This document shows positions 9,903-19,641 of a stretch of DNA of 64,000 nucleotides, in pieces (positions within the stretch are counted from its first letter, which is position 1; each line of letters opens with the position of its first letter). Origin of the DNA: an uncultured Draconibacterium sp. Its GTDB lineage: Bacteria; Bacteroidota; Bacteroidia; Bacteroidales; Prolixibacteraceae. Position numbers and translations under genes: made by a program. The notes beneath the pieces were generated by a model, which worked only from the letters and a program-made list of their open reading frames with translations, had not been told where the DNA came from and searched no databases. The DNA lies in NCBI RefSeq assembly GCF_963677155.1, contig NZ_OY781884.1:1544501-1608500 (forward strand), in the 5' to 3' direction.

Positions 9903-12188
9903 ATGTCACGCTTTTTACTACTTATTGCAATACTATTTCTATTGTTCGGATGCGGATCACCGACAAACAATTCAGTTGATTCCGAAATGGATGTTTTTGT
10001 TTCCGACCTAATGAAAAAAATGACCATTCAGGAAAAAATTGGTCAGTTGAACCTGATCACTCCGGGAGGTGGAATTCCCACAGGATCAGTAGTAAGTACC
10101 GGCGTGGAAGAAAAGATAAAAACCGGGAAAGTAGGCGGGATATTTGGTGTTTATGGCCCTGAAAAAACGCGTCAGGCACAGCAACTGGCAGTGGAAGAAA
10201 GCCGACTTGGAATTCCAATGATCTTTGGTTCGGATGTGATACATGGTTACAAAACCACTTTCCCGCTACCGCTTGGTTTAGCCAGCACCTGGGATATGAA
10301 ATTGATTGAAAAAACTGCACAAATTGCAGCCAAAGAAGCAACGGCTGATGGCATTTTCTGGAACTTCTCGCCAATGGTAGACATATCACGCGACCCGCGC
10401 TGGGGTCGTATTTCGGAAGGAGCCGGTGAAGATCCGTATCTAGGCTCAGAAATTGCCAAAGCAATGATAAACGGCTACCAGCAAAACGACCTGACAGCAA
10501 CCACAACAATGATGGCAACTGTAAAACACTTTGCGTTGTACGGTGCTGCCGAAGCGGGCCGCGATTACAATACGGTTGATATGAGCCACCTGAGAATGTT
10601 CAATGAATATTTTCCGCCGTATAAAGCCGCTATCGATGCCAGAGTTGGTTGTGTAATGTCATCGTTTAATGATGTGGATGGTGTTCCCGCCAGTGGGAAC
10701 AAGTGGTTATTGACCACCGTTTTGCGCGACATGTGGGGTTTTGATGGATTTGTAGTTTCCGATTACACTTCGGTAAACGAAATGGTAGCACACGGTTTAG
10801 GTGACCTACAGAAAGTTTCTGCACTAGCGTTAAAAGCTGGTTTGGATATGGATATGGTAGGAGAAGGATTTTTGACTACGCTTGAAAAGTCGCTGAAAGA
10901 AGGAAAAGTGACAGAGGAAGATATAAACACTGCGTGCCGCCGGATTCTGGAAGCAAAGTATAAACTGGGACTTTTTGAAGATCCGTATCGTTACTTTGAT
11001 AAAACCCGCCCTGAAAACGATATTTTAACTGCAGAACATCGTAAGGTTGCTCGTCAGGCAGCTGCCAGTTCGATGGTATTATTAAAGAACGAGAACCAGC
11101 TGCTGCCACTAAAAAGATCAGGAACTGTGGCTTTGACTGGCCCGCTGGTTGACAGCCGCAGCAACATGCTCGGGACATGGGCTCCAACCGGTGATTTTAA
11201 CTTTGCAGTTACCGTTTTGGAAGGATTTCAGAATGTAGTAGGTAACGATGTAAATATTCTTAACGCAAAAGGTGCAAACATTTGCAACGATCCTGAGTTT
11301 GCAGAAAAAGTAAATGTGTTTGGTTCGAAGATTTTTATCGACAAACGGTCGCCCGAAACCATGTTGCGCGAAGCAGTTTCTGTATCGCAAAAAGCAGATG
11401 TGATTGTTGCAGTTGTTGGAGAAGCCACCGAAATGACAGGTGAATCAGCGAGCCGCACAGCCATTACCTTGCCCCCAAGTCAAAAGAAATTATTGCGGGA
11501 ATTGGCAAAAACAGGCAAACCGCTGGTAGTTGTAAATATGAGTGGCCGACCGATGGAGATTGCCGAAGAAGTGCAACTGGCTGATGCTTTTGTGCAAATG
11601 TGGCATGCCGGTGTTGAAGGCGGAAATGCCCTGCCCGACGTACTATTTGGCGATTACAACCCTTCGGGGAAACTAACAACAACCTTCCCTGTAAATGTTG
11701 GTCAGATTCCCATTTATTACAGCCTTAAAAATACAGGGCGTCCACAGGATGGAGACACTTTTGAGAAATTTAAATCGAATTATCTGGATGCTCCGAACTC
11801 GCCGCTTTTCCCATTTGGGTATGGGTTAAGTTACACATCATTCGAGTTTAAAAACTTAAGTATTGATAAAACAACCATCACCAACAACGAAGAATTGAAG
11901 GTTTCCGTGGAAGTAAGCAACACCGGCAATTTTGATGGAGAAGAAGTGGTACAATTGTATATCCGCGATATAGTAGCCAGTATTACTCCACCATTGCGTT
12001 TACTCAAAGGATTTGAGAAAATTTTTATTCCAAAAGGCGAAACGAAAAAAGTTGAATTTACAATAAGCAACGATGACCTGGCATTTTTTCATTCGGATTT
12101 GTCGTTTTATGCCGAACCCGGAGAATTTGAAATTTATGTAGGAGGCGATTCAAATGCCTCGCTGGCAACAGAATTTAGATTGAAATAA
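9903..12188 (+). CDS. GH3 beta-glucosidase (BglX-like) lipoprotein
   Basis: A 761-residue lipoprotein (lipobox LFGC, Cys17). The GH3 N-terminal TIM barrel (~30-370) shows EKIGQLNL, FSPMVDISRDPRWGRISEGAGEDPYLGS, the KHFALYGAAEAGRDYN substrate-binding block and the nucleophile Asp287 in GFVVSDYTS. The alpha/beta sandwich (~390-620) carries SSMVLLKNE and MWHAGVEGGNALPDVLFGDYNPSGKL. The C-terminal FN3-like domain (~660-761) ends with the usual EIYVGGDS. Length and order are those of E. coli BglX. In beta-1,2-glucan loci such enzymes split sophoro-oligosaccharides to glucose, a likely role here as last step. It is 8 nt from the sulfatase gene and in the same operon. Confidence 0.92.
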   Translation: MSRFLLLIAILFLLFGCGSPTNNSVDSEMDVFVSDLMKKMTIQEKIGQLNLITPGGGIPTGSVVSTGVEEKIKTGKVGGIFGVYGPEKTRQAQQLAVEESRLGIPMIFGSDVIHGYKTTFPLPLGLASTWDMKLIEKTAQIAAKEATADGIFWNFSPMVDISRDPRWGRISEGAGEDPYLGSEIAKAMINGYQQNDLTATTTMMATVKHFALYGAAEAGRDYNTVDMSHLRMFNEYFPPYKAAIDARVGCVMSSFNDVDGVPASGNKWLLTTVLRDMWGFDGFVVSDYTSVNEMVAHGLGDLQKVSALALKAGLDMDMVGEGFLTTLEKSLKEGKVTEEDINTACRRILEAKYKLGLFEDPYRYFDKTRPENDILTAEHRKVARQAAASSMVLLKNENQLLPLKRSGTVALTGPLVDSRSNMLGTWAPTGDFNFAVTVLEGFQNVVGNDVNILNAKGANICNDPEFAEKVNVFGSKIFIDKRSPETMLREAVSVSQKADVIVAVVGEATEMTGESASRTAITLPPSQKKLLRELAKTGKPLVVVNMSGRPMEIAEEVQLADAFVQMWHAGVEGGNALPDVLFGDYNPSGKLTTTFPVNVGQIPIYYSLKNTGRPQDGDTFEKFKSNYLDAPNSPLFPFGYGLSYTSFEFKNLSIDKTTITNNEELKVSVEVSNTGNFDGEEVVQLYIRDIVASITPPLRLLKGFEKIFIPKGETKKVEFTISNDDLAFFHSDLSFYAEPGEFEIYVGGDSNASLATEFRLK

Positions 12189-12195
12189 AACTAAA

Positions 12196-13809
12196 ATGAG
12201 AACTGTATCCGCATTAACTTTTTTTGCATTCGTTTTACTTTTAGGAGCTTGTTCGCAAAAGGAAACTGAACCGCAACGTCCGAATATTATTTTTATTATG
12301 AGCGACGATCATGCCTATCAGGCAATTAGTGCGTATGACGATAAATTGATGCAAACACCCAACATCGACAGGATTGCCGACGAAGGAATGTTGTTTACCA
12401 ATGCCTGCGTTTCCAATTCAATTTGTGCCCCTTCGCGGGCAACAATTTTAACCGGTAAACACACGCACATTCATGGAAAAATCGATAATAACTTTCCTTT
12501 CGATACTACAAATGTTACTTTCCCGCAGTTACTGCACGATGCCGGTTATCAGACAGCCATATTTGGTAAACTGCACTTCGGAAATAATCCAAAAGGCTTT
12601 GATGAGTTTAAAATCCTTCCAGGACAGGGCGATTATTACAATCCGGAGTTTATAACCAACAATGGCGATACAACCATACAAGGCTATGTTACCGATGTGA
12701 TTACCGACCTCGCCATCGACTGGATGGATAACCGAAGAAAGGAAGACAAACCTTTTTTAATGATGTACCTGCACAAAGCGCCTCATCGCGAGTGGTATCC
12801 GGCTGAACGTCATTATAAAGAATTTACCAAAATGACTTTCCCTGAACCGGAAACATTATTCGATGATTACAAAGGCCGGGGAACAGCAGCTAAAGAAGCA
12901 GAAATGAACCTGCTAAAACACATGACAGTTTCGGCCGATAACAAAATTTATCCGGAGTTGGCCGAAGAGCTTGGCGTTGAAGAAATGTCGGAATGGGGAT
13001 TTAATGTTTTTAAAAGTAAATATGCCCGTTTTACCGACGAACAAAAGGCAAAGTGGGATGCCGTTTATGGCCCAATAAACGAAGAGTTTGCAAAGCTATA
13101 CCCAACAATGAACGATTCGGCTTTTATGCGATGGAAATACCAGCGCTACATGCAGGATTACCTGGGCTGTATTGCATCTGTGGATGAGAATATTGGTCGT
13201 CTGCTCGATCATTTGAAAGAGCAAGGACTGGATGAGAATACAATTGTGGTTTATACATCGGATCAGGGATTTTATTTGGGGGAACACGGCTGGTTCGATA
13301 AACGTTTTATTTACAACGAATCGTTTAAAACACCGCTTTTGGTAAAGTGGCCGGGGAAAATTGCTCCGGGATCGGTTTCCAATGAGATGGTACAGAACCT
13401 TGATTTTGCCCAAACTTTTCTGGAAGCTGCCGGGATTGAAGCTCCATCGGATATGCAGGGCAAAAGCCTGATGCCCTTACTGGTTGGCGACACCGCTGCA
13501 TGGACACGCGACGCAGTTTATTACCATTATTACGAGTATCCAGGTTTCCATATGGTAAAACGCCATTACGGAATTATAACCACAGAATTTAAACTGGCGC
13601 ACTTTTACTATGATATTGACGAGTGGGAATTGTACGACCGCAAAAAAGATCCACTGGAACTGAATAACGTATACGACGATCCGGCGTATGCTGATGTAGT
13701 TACTACATTGACAAAACAATTACAGGATTTGCGTGTGCAATACAAAGATTCGAAGGAACTGAATGAGGCATTTATTCAAAAGTACAAAGACAGAGGGCTG
13801 ATTAAATAG
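12196..13809 (+). CDS. S1-family sulfatase, formylglycine type, lipoprotein
   Basis: A 537-residue lipoprotein (lipobox LGAC, Cys19). The sulfatase signature CAPSR sits at residues 77-81, so Cys77 would be oxidised to formylglycine. Metal-site residues are visible in IIFIMSDDH (Asp37, Asp38) and in YTSDQGFYLGEHGWFDKRF. The overall pattern (ILPGQGDYYNPEF, MYLHKAPHREWYPA, LFDDYKGRGTA) resembles the large Bacteroidota group around SulfAtlas S1_11, which includes GlcNAc-6-sulfatases; this subfamily placement is from memory. It closes the PUL operon. A sulfatase among beta-1,2-glucan enzymes is unusual and hints at a 6-O-sulfated or mixed glycan. No sulfatase-maturating enzyme is in the window. 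Confidence 0.9.
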   Translation: MRTVSALTFFAFVLLLGACSQKETEPQRPNIIFIMSDDHAYQAISAYDDKLMQTPNIDRIADEGMLFTNACVSNSICAPSRATILTGKHTHIHGKIDNNFPFDTTNVTFPQLLHDAGYQTAIFGKLHFGNNPKGFDEFKILPGQGDYYNPEFITNNGDTTIQGYVTDVITDLAIDWMDNRRKEDKPFLMMYLHKAPHREWYPAERHYKEFTKMTFPEPETLFDDYKGRGTAAKEAEMNLLKHMTVSADNKIYPELAEELGVEEMSEWGFNVFKSKYARFTDEQKAKWDAVYGPINEEFAKLYPTMNDSAFMRWKYQRYMQDYLGCIASVDENIGRLLDHLKEQGLDENTIVVYTSDQGFYLGEHGWFDKRFIYNESFKTPLLVKWPGKIAPGSVSNEMVQNLDFAQTFLEAAGIEAPSDMQGKSLMPLLVGDTAAWTRDAVYYHYYEYPGFHMVKRHYGIITTEFKLAHFYYDIDEWELYDRKKDPLELNNVYDDPAYADVVTTLTKQLQDLRVQYKDSKELNEAFIQKYKDRGLIK

Positions 13810-13916
13810 GCCTTTAAATCACTTTTTTTTTGCAAAATACAATACCAGCAAGTTGGGCCAAACATTCCTACTCAGCTTTGGAAGTTTAAAACGGCAAATT
13901 ATCGGTTTTAAGGTTT

Positions 13917-15878
13917 CTATTTAACACCTGGTACTGAAAGAGAGAAGGTACTCCCTTTTCCTTTTGTACTATCCACCTTAATTATTGTACCCATTTTTTG
14001 TGCCAACTCCTGACATAAAATCAAACCAAAACCACTGCCTGTTTCGCTGGCCGTTCCACTTGTAGATTTTGCTTTATCTACCCCGAACAAATTGGGCATT
14101 CTTTCTTCATCAATTCCAACTCCATTATCGGTAACTTTCACTACATAAGAGACCTCTCCTGCTACATTCTTCGACTCAACCGAAATGACCACCTCTCCAT
14201 TTTCAGGTGTAAATTTAATAGCGTTCGATATCAGGTTACGTAAAATTGTTTCAAACAAGTTTACATCGGCAAAAACTTTTATGGTCGTATTAAGTTGATT
14301 TAAAAGATGTACTCCTTTTGTTTTAGCCTGTTTACTATAATAGCCAGACAAATTGTTACAAACCTCCAGCAAATCGAATTCAACCGGCTGCACATCTATT
14401 TTTCCAGATTTCGACATGGACCATTTCAAAAGGTTTTCGAGTAGCGCAAATAAGTTGTGTGACGATTCCCGCAAAGAATCTAAAAATTTTTTACGTGTTT
14501 CTTCTCCCATCTCGTCATACTGCTCATATAGTAAATCCAGAACATTATTTTGACTTCCTAATGGCCCACGTAAATCATGAGCTAAAACCGAAAGAAACTT
14601 GTTCTGCATTTCAACTGCATTCTTCAGTTCAGCCTCCGATTTAATCAGGCGTTGTTCCCGTTTTTTGTTTTCAGTAATTTCATACGAATTAAAAATAACA
14701 GTATTGGTATCTTTGTTACTGATTCGCGCCGAAAACCATCGTTCTTCGTTACGAATAACAAGCGGGTATTCTACAACTACAAGCTCCCTGTTAGCAATAC
14801 ATTTGCGAATGGCCTCCTTAAAAATACGGGCTTTCTTCTTATCAAATATTTCATCTACATTTTTGCCACGCAACTCATTTTCGGGCAAAACAAGCATATC
14901 CGGGTTAGTTGAGTTAATATCCAGATAATTACCTTCACTGTCATACTCAATAATAATACTATCAAGCGAATTAAAAACAGCTTTTAACTGCAGTTCGTTT
15001 ATTCTCAATTTAATCACTGACCGTGCAAACAACCACATCAATACACTAATCACCAGCGCACTAATTATAAGCATATTAAGAAGCGTTTTATCCTGATTAA
15101 AATAAGCATTCCATCCCTTAACCGGAACTGCTGCCAAAACCCAATGCCCAATCGGAAGGTCGATATTAACGAGCACAGGATCTTTATCGAAAATTTCATC
15201 ATCGCCCCAAAAAGCAGCGCCGTTGTTCCCAGATCCGTCGTAACCCCGAAGTGCATATTCATAAGGGGAGCTCTCATCGTGGAGCCCCGCTTCATTAAAA
15301 AGTTTATTTTGATTTATTACGATATCAGTAAGCCCCCAAAAGTCATTTTCGAGGCCTTTTGTTTTATCAAAAATTGGTGTGTAACTAATAAAAGCAATAC
15401 CTCCTTCTACCAATTCAACCGGGCCAGCAATAAATGTCAGTTGGGTTTCAATGGTCTTTTCAACCATTTTTTTGCGTTCAGGATGATCCAACAAGTTTAA
15501 TCCTACCGCTTCTTCATGTCCATTTAAAGGATAAATTGAACTTATAATGCAATCTTTCGCCAACGCCATTGTTCCAATAACAGTATCGCCCTTTATGTAT
15601 TCTTTAGCCAACTCCGAGAATTCCGCATCAGTAATTACCGGATTCAGAGCAACATAACCAGCCACACCCCGCGTGTAGTAAATGCGCGAATAAAGTGCTT
15701 TCTCCAGGTTGGATTTTTTACCAGTCATTTGGGCTAGGATCTCACTCCGCACGTCTTTTTCCCATTGCCCCATCTTAAATTTATAAAAGGCAAAGGAACA
15801 TGCAACAAGAACAATAAAAACAAACGAAGCAAGCAACGCAGGACTTAGTTTAGCGGCAAGAGAGTTTCTCTTTCTCAT
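13917..15878 (-). CDS. CHASE-PAS sensor histidine kinase (orphan)
   Basis: A 653-residue membrane kinase. TM1 is ~11-33 and TM2 ~266-288; the extracytoplasmic part between them (~55-235) fits a CHASE domain (GVAGYVALNPVITDAEFSELAKEYI ... SSIYPLNGHEEAVGLNLLDHPERK). A PAS domain follows at ~295-405, then HisKA with the phospho-acceptor His434 in FLSVLAHDLRGPLG, then HATPase_c with the N box NLISNAIKFTPENG, G1 DNGVGIDEE and G2 GSGFGLIL. CHASE domains bind small external ligands, unknown here. No response regulator lies beside it. It converges with the PUL sulfatase, so a PUL-sensing role is possible but unsupported; true PUL hybrid two-component systems look different. Confidence 0.92.
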   Translation of the reverse strand: MRKRNSLAAKLSPALLASFVFIVLVACSFAFYKFKMGQWEKDVRSEILAQMTGKKSNLEKALYSRIYYTRGVAGYVALNPVITDAEFSELAKEYIKGDTVIGTMALAKDCIISSIYPLNGHEEAVGLNLLDHPERKKMVEKTIETQLTFIAGPVELVEGGIAFISYTPIFDKTKGLENDFWGLTDIVINQNKLFNEAGLHDESSPYEYALRGYDGSGNNGAAFWGDDEIFDKDPVLVNIDLPIGHWVLAAVPVKGWNAYFNQDKTLLNMLIISALVISVLMWLFARSVIKLRINELQLKAVFNSLDSIIIEYDSEGNYLDINSTNPDMLVLPENELRGKNVDEIFDKKKARIFKEAIRKCIANRELVVVEYPLVIRNEERWFSARISNKDTNTVIFNSYEITENKKREQRLIKSEAELKNAVEMQNKFLSVLAHDLRGPLGSQNNVLDLLYEQYDEMGEETRKKFLDSLRESSHNLFALLENLLKWSMSKSGKIDVQPVEFDLLEVCNNLSGYYSKQAKTKGVHLLNQLNTTIKVFADVNLFETILRNLISNAIKFTPENGEVVISVESKNVAGEVSYVVKVTDNGVGIDEERMPNLFGVDKAKSTSGTASETGSGFGLILCQELAQKMGTIIKVDSTKGKGSTFSLSVPGVK

Positions 15879-16239
15879 TAAATTTTTGTTTTATCGAACA
15901 ACTTCTTAAGAATGTAAAAATATAAATTATTAACGTAGCAATACAATGTTAATCTATTACAATACTTGCTAACTAAAGTTTGCCATTAATACTTCTTTTT
16001 TAATTAATATTTGAATATCCGCGGCGTGTCATATCCCATATCTTTCGGTCATGCCAAACTTGTTTAAACATTCATATAATATATTTATAAACACTACACA
16101 AACGAGCCCGGAAACAGGTTTCGTGCAACATAATAATTATGAATGATTACAAAAAACAAAGATTAATATTCATTTCTGCCATTAACTTTCAGAATGTAAT
16201 TCAGCCCAATAATTTAAAGGGATAAGATTGCAGCATAAT
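15879..16239. other. AT-rich intergenic gap, no gene seen
   Basis: About 360 bp between the histidine kinase start and the 3' end of the adaptor gene. Both strands are full of stops and no repeat or clear hairpin was recognised. It must hold the kinase promoter, but no good TAnnTTTG match could be fixed. Confidence 0.5.
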
Positions 16240-17418
16240 TTAAAGAGCAGATGTTGCAGAGGAACCTTCGCGCAAAATAATATCGCCTTCATTAACTCCT
16301 GATATTATTTCGCAGTAATCTTTACCAATAGTTCCTAAAACAATTTCGGTGCGTATAACCTCATCGTCTTTCTGAAGCAAAACATCAAAATGTTGCGATA
16401 ATGTCATTCCCGGCAATTTTCGTATTCGAAGTACATTTTCCTTGTCGTTGGCTTTTACCAGCAACACAACATTTTCAACCCCTGTCAGTTTTTGCTGATC
16501 ATTTTCGGCAACAAAAACATTAAACGATACCGACTCCGAATTTTCATCGTCGTAAACCTGACCGATAGTTCCTACAAACGTCTCGTTATTTACGCTCACG
16601 TCCACCACTCCCCCGGGCAGAATAAGATCGCGTTTATTTTTACCTGCTGTCCCAACAATTTTAGATGTGCTTTCATCGGCAATTTTCACCAATGCCTGAT
16701 CGAGCGAAACATAATCGCCTACGTTTCCGGCAACTTCCAGCAAAATGCCAGAAACAGGTGCTTTTACGTCCGTTTTTTGCAAAATGGTCCGTTGTGTATT
16801 AAGGCTTCTTTTAAACGACTGAATTTGCAATACAAGATTGCGCTCATCCATTTCAAGCTGCTGCAAACGTATCGAATTCTTTTCGGCCTGATTATTTAAA
16901 TCTTGCTCGGCCAACAGCAGATTTTGCTTTATTTGATCGACTCTCGCCTGCGATGTTCCACCAGCTTCCAATAGTTTTTCCTGCTGTTCGAGCGAATGCT
17001 GGATATTTTGAACACGTGACTTTTTCGCCTGTTCACTTTGATTTAGATCGAGCTGAATACTTCGTGCATTTAACCGGTTTTTCTCCAGCGCATTTTGTTT
17101 CTGTTGTATCTGGTTATTTAAACCAGCAATTTCATCCTGTATCTGTGCTTTGTCGAGCTGCAGAATAAGCTCCCCTTTTTCAACCCGTTCACCGGGCGTT
17201 TTAAGCAGGGCAACCACCGAGTTTCGCAAAGGGTTTAGTACCGCCACAACATTGGCAGAACGCACACTTCCCTGGCATTTAAACGAAGCCACCACCGGGC
17301 CACGGTCTACAACTTCAGTTTTAACAGCTGATTTATCCGAATTTCCTTTACAGGCAAAAAGTACGCTTGCAAAAATTGCCAGTATTCCAAAAACAAATAA
17401 TCGGGATCTGCTCTCCAT
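16240..17418 (-). CDS. HlyD/RND-type periplasmic adaptor lipoprotein (orphan)
   Basis: About 392 residues from the ATG at 17418, chosen because the signal peptide MESRSRLFVFGILAIFASVL-FAC fits; an ATG 21 nt upstream is possible. Lipobox LFAC gives Cys23. The two lipoyl half-motifs (PGERVEKGELILQLD near the start, VKAPVSGILLEVAGNVGDYV after the hairpin) bracket a long alpha-hairpin of repeated Gln/Leu heptads (~100-210). A beta-barrel and a C-terminal membrane-proximal region (LGTIGKDYCEIISGVNEGDIIL) follow. Such proteins link an inner-membrane pump to a TolC-like channel. No ABC permease, RND pump or TolC gene is adjacent, so its partner must be elsewhere. A terminator separates it from the upstream gene. 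Confidence 0.85.
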   Translation of the reverse strand: MESRSRLFVFGILAIFASVLFACKGNSDKSAVKTEVVDRGPVVASFKCQGSVRSANVVAVLNPLRNSVVALLKTPGERVEKGELILQLDKAQIQDEIAGLNNQIQQKQNALEKNRLNARSIQLDLNQSEQAKKSRVQNIQHSLEQQEKLLEAGGTSQARVDQIKQNLLLAEQDLNNQAEKNSIRLQQLEMDERNLVLQIQSFKRSLNTQRTILQKTDVKAPVSGILLEVAGNVGDYVSLDQALVKIADESTSKIVGTAGKNKRDLILPGGVVDVSVNNETFVGTIGQVYDDENSESVSFNVFVAENDQQKLTGVENVVLLVKANDKENVLRIRKLPGMTLSQHFDVLLQKDDEVIRTEIVLGTIGKDYCEIISGVNEGDIILREGSSATSAL

Positions 17419-17496
17419 AATGGTTCCAGTTTTATACAAAGTTAACCAAAGGTACTAAAAAAAGTAGGTTGACATATAGTTAAAAAGCCGGCACAA

Positions 17497-17526
17497 AAAA
17501 AGGCAGCAAGTTTCTGCTACCTTTTC
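17497..17526 (-). terminator. Rho-independent terminator after the 233-aa gene
   Basis: Read on the minus strand, a stem AAAAGGTAGC / GCTGCCTTTT with an 8-nt loop (one G-T pair) is followed by a run of T. It lies 20 nt past the stop codon of the gene at 17547-18248. Confidence 0.75.
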
Positions 17527-17546
17527 TAATATTTTAAATCAATTTA

Positions 17547-18248
17547 CTAATCAATCTTATCAGCATATAATTTTTTGATGTCACTTAAATAGTTAACATC
17601 CATTTTGTCTGAGAAAATACGGACGGCTTCAATAAGTACACCATTGATATAAAATGACGAACTCGCGGCATCAAACTCATGCCCTTGCCAGTTGTACTTT
17701 ACATCCATCGAAACTTTAATAAACTCTTCTGAGTTCAGATATTTAGGAACCTCAATATAAGCAAAAGAAGAATCCTGAACATTCAGGAAAATACCATCGG
17801 CCAGTTTTTCCAGCTCAAGAAACTTTACGATCTTAACATTGGCTTCCAGCTTACCTTTCAATTTCTTTTTCATCAGGAAATGAATCCCTTGATCCACATA
17901 AGCTTCCTGAATTTTCACCAACAAATCAAGCGATGGCAAATGTTTTATCCGAATTGCATTAAGAAAAGTTGAGCCAATAGACATGTAGGCTTTTCCGGCA
18001 TCAAAATTCCAGTCGTATTTTTTTTCAATGGCTTGCGTAGCCCTCAAAACTTCCTCTAATGGATATTGCTTATCCAGCACCAGGTAAATATACATTGATC
18101 CCGGATCAGTCGGTAAATTATGGTAATATCCGGGAAACGGATTTAATGATTCGAATACCAGGCTTTCAGGAAGAATTTTTTCCTCAACCGAAACAACCAT
18201 ATCTTTTTTTGTGAGGTTTACGAATACCTCCATCTTTTTATTTCCCAT
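17547..18248 (-). CDS. Conserved hypothetical cytoplasmic protein
   Basis: A 233-residue soluble protein without signal peptide or membrane segment. No family could be named. It begins KKMEVFVNLTKKDMVVSVEEKILPESLVFESLNPFPGYY and has two loosely similar halves: the region around YDWNFDAGKAYMSIGSTFLNAIRIKHL and that around YNWQGHEFDAASSSFYINGVLIEAVRIF share the order aromatic-aspartate-alanine-x-serine-strand-AIR/AVR, which suggests an internal repeat of ~110 residues. It is transcribed divergently from the metalloprotease gene with only 37 nt between starts, so the two may share control. The function is unknown. Confidence 0.75.
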   Translation of the reverse strand: MGNKKMEVFVNLTKKDMVVSVEEKILPESLVFESLNPFPGYYHNLPTDPGSMYIYLVLDKQYPLEEVLRATQAIEKKYDWNFDAGKAYMSIGSTFLNAIRIKHLPSLDLLVKIQEAYVDQGIHFLMKKKLKGKLEANVKIVKFLELEKLADGIFLNVQDSSFAYIEVPKYLNSEEFIKVSMDVKYNWQGHEFDAASSSFYINGVLIEAVRIFSDKMDVNYLSDIKKLYADKID

Positions 18249-18285
18249 GATTGATATCTTTGATTTTTATTTTTAACAATAACGT

Positions 18286-18984
18286 ATGGCAAGCCAAGTA
18301 GTTCAATTAAACCATATAGGTAAGGTTACATTTTCTCAGAACCAGCGATCTAAAAATATTAAACTTAGCGTAAAACCCGACAAATCGGTATTGGTTTCTT
18401 TTCCTTTTTTTATTACACATAAAGAGGCGTTGGCTTTTGTGGAAAAAAATAAACAATGGGTATTAAAGCAGCAGGAAAAGATGAAACCCCGTTCAACCAC
18501 TATAAAACCGGGCACCGAAATTGAAACCAAACTGCATAAAATATGTATCGTTCAGGGCGAAAAAAACGATGCCAACCGAAAAGGTGATATCATAACAATT
18601 TCGGTATCGGATTTTGAAAATGAAGATTCAATAGCTTTTATTGATGAAATTGTAACTACTGTTTACCGCCACGAAGCCAAACGCTTGCTTCCGGTACGAA
18701 TTTCCGATCTGGCCCAAAAACACGGTTTTAACTACAACAAAGTTACGATACGTAATAACCGCAGGAACTGGGGAAGCTGCTCATCACAAAACAACATCAG
18801 CCTGAATTTACAAATGATGAAACTGCCCATAAAACTGATCGACTATATTCTATTGCACGAATTGGTGCATACCGAAGTTAAAAATCACGGTCCGAAATTC
18901 TGGGAACGACTAAACCATATTACCGATGGCAAAGCACGCGAATTGGCGCACGAAGTAAAAAAATACTCCACTTACACGTTGTAA
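18286..18984 (+). CDS. YgjP-like (DUF45) zinc metallopeptidase
   Basis: A 232-residue cytoplasmic protein of the YgjP/SprT-like family (PF01863). The zinc motif HELVH is at residues 191-195 with the third ligand His201 in NHGPKFWERL, ten residues on. The family block NRRNWGSCSSQNNISLNLQMM (~158-178) precedes it. The N-terminal ~130 residues hold the usual beta-rich part with SVKPDKSVLVSFP and FVEKNKQWVLKQQEKM. Some relatives are encoded beside type I restriction genes, but none is present here. The cellular substrate is unknown. Confidence 0.9.
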   Translation: MASQVVQLNHIGKVTFSQNQRSKNIKLSVKPDKSVLVSFPFFITHKEALAFVEKNKQWVLKQQEKMKPRSTTIKPGTEIETKLHKICIVQGEKNDANRKGDIITISVSDFENEDSIAFIDEIVTTVYRHEAKRLLPVRISDLAQKHGFNYNKVTIRNNRRNWGSCSSQNNISLNLQMMKLPIKLIDYILLHELVHTEVKNHGPKFWERLNHITDGKARELAHEVKKYSTYTL

Positions 18985-19106
18985 AAAATATACCTTCTAC
19001 AACAACGGAGTTAAATAAACCTCAATTTTCAGCACTATTACAACAGTAGCGCACCACTGCTGAAAAAGAGAATCTAACTTTGCCGCATAATTTTAAAAGC
19101 TAAGTT

Positions 19107-19445
19107 TTGAGAGCACTGTTCACACTGCTTTTAATTTATTTTTTGACAGGGATACTACAGATTACAGGAAACCACACTTTTACAACAAAAGATAGTGGGT
19201 TTACTGCAGTAGCTGACACAACAGAAATTACATGTATTGTGTCATCAGATTTTAATTTGTGCGAATCCTTAATAGAAAACCAGGAAAATAACGACAATAA
19301 AACCCTGGCATTTCCCATCAGAAACAGGATTTCCGGAACGTTTCCGAGAAGTATGAATGTCTCAGCGAACAATGCAGTATCTGCTGGTTTTAAGAATATT
19401 CTTATTCATCACACTAACCTTCCACCACCCGGGTTATCCGCATAA
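19107..19445 (+). CDS. Small exported hypothetical protein (TTG start)
   Basis: A 112-residue ORF starting with TTG, no ATG being available at the signal peptide. Residues 1-17 form a hydrophobic signal (RALFTLLLIYFLTGILQ). The mature part has two Cys (in ITCIVSS and NLCES), a basic stretch RNRISGTFPRSM and a C-terminus ending LPPPGLSA. A TAACTTTG box (19075-19082) lies 25 nt upstream, matching the -7 consensus of Bacteroidota. No family was recognised. It sits upstream of trkH but 196 nt away, so cotranscription is uncertain. Confidence 0.5.
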   Translation: MRALFTLLLIYFLTGILQITGNHTFTTKDSGFTAVADTTEITCIVSSDFNLCESLIENQENNDNKTLAFPIRNRISGTFPRSMNVSANNAVSAGFKNILIHHTNLPPPGLSA

Positions 19446-19641
19446 AATTTCGGGTTGCTGCACTATCCCGAAAATGAGGGGATGATTTCGATTGGCTTAT
19501 CACTATTTCATTTTGTAAATTTATACAGTCATCGCAACACTTCTAATTCAAGAGTAAAAGCATTATAAGAACGAAACTATAAGAAAAGGGAAGCAGCAAC
19601 ATTATGATTCACTGCCACTTTAAAATACCATTCTGGAATAA

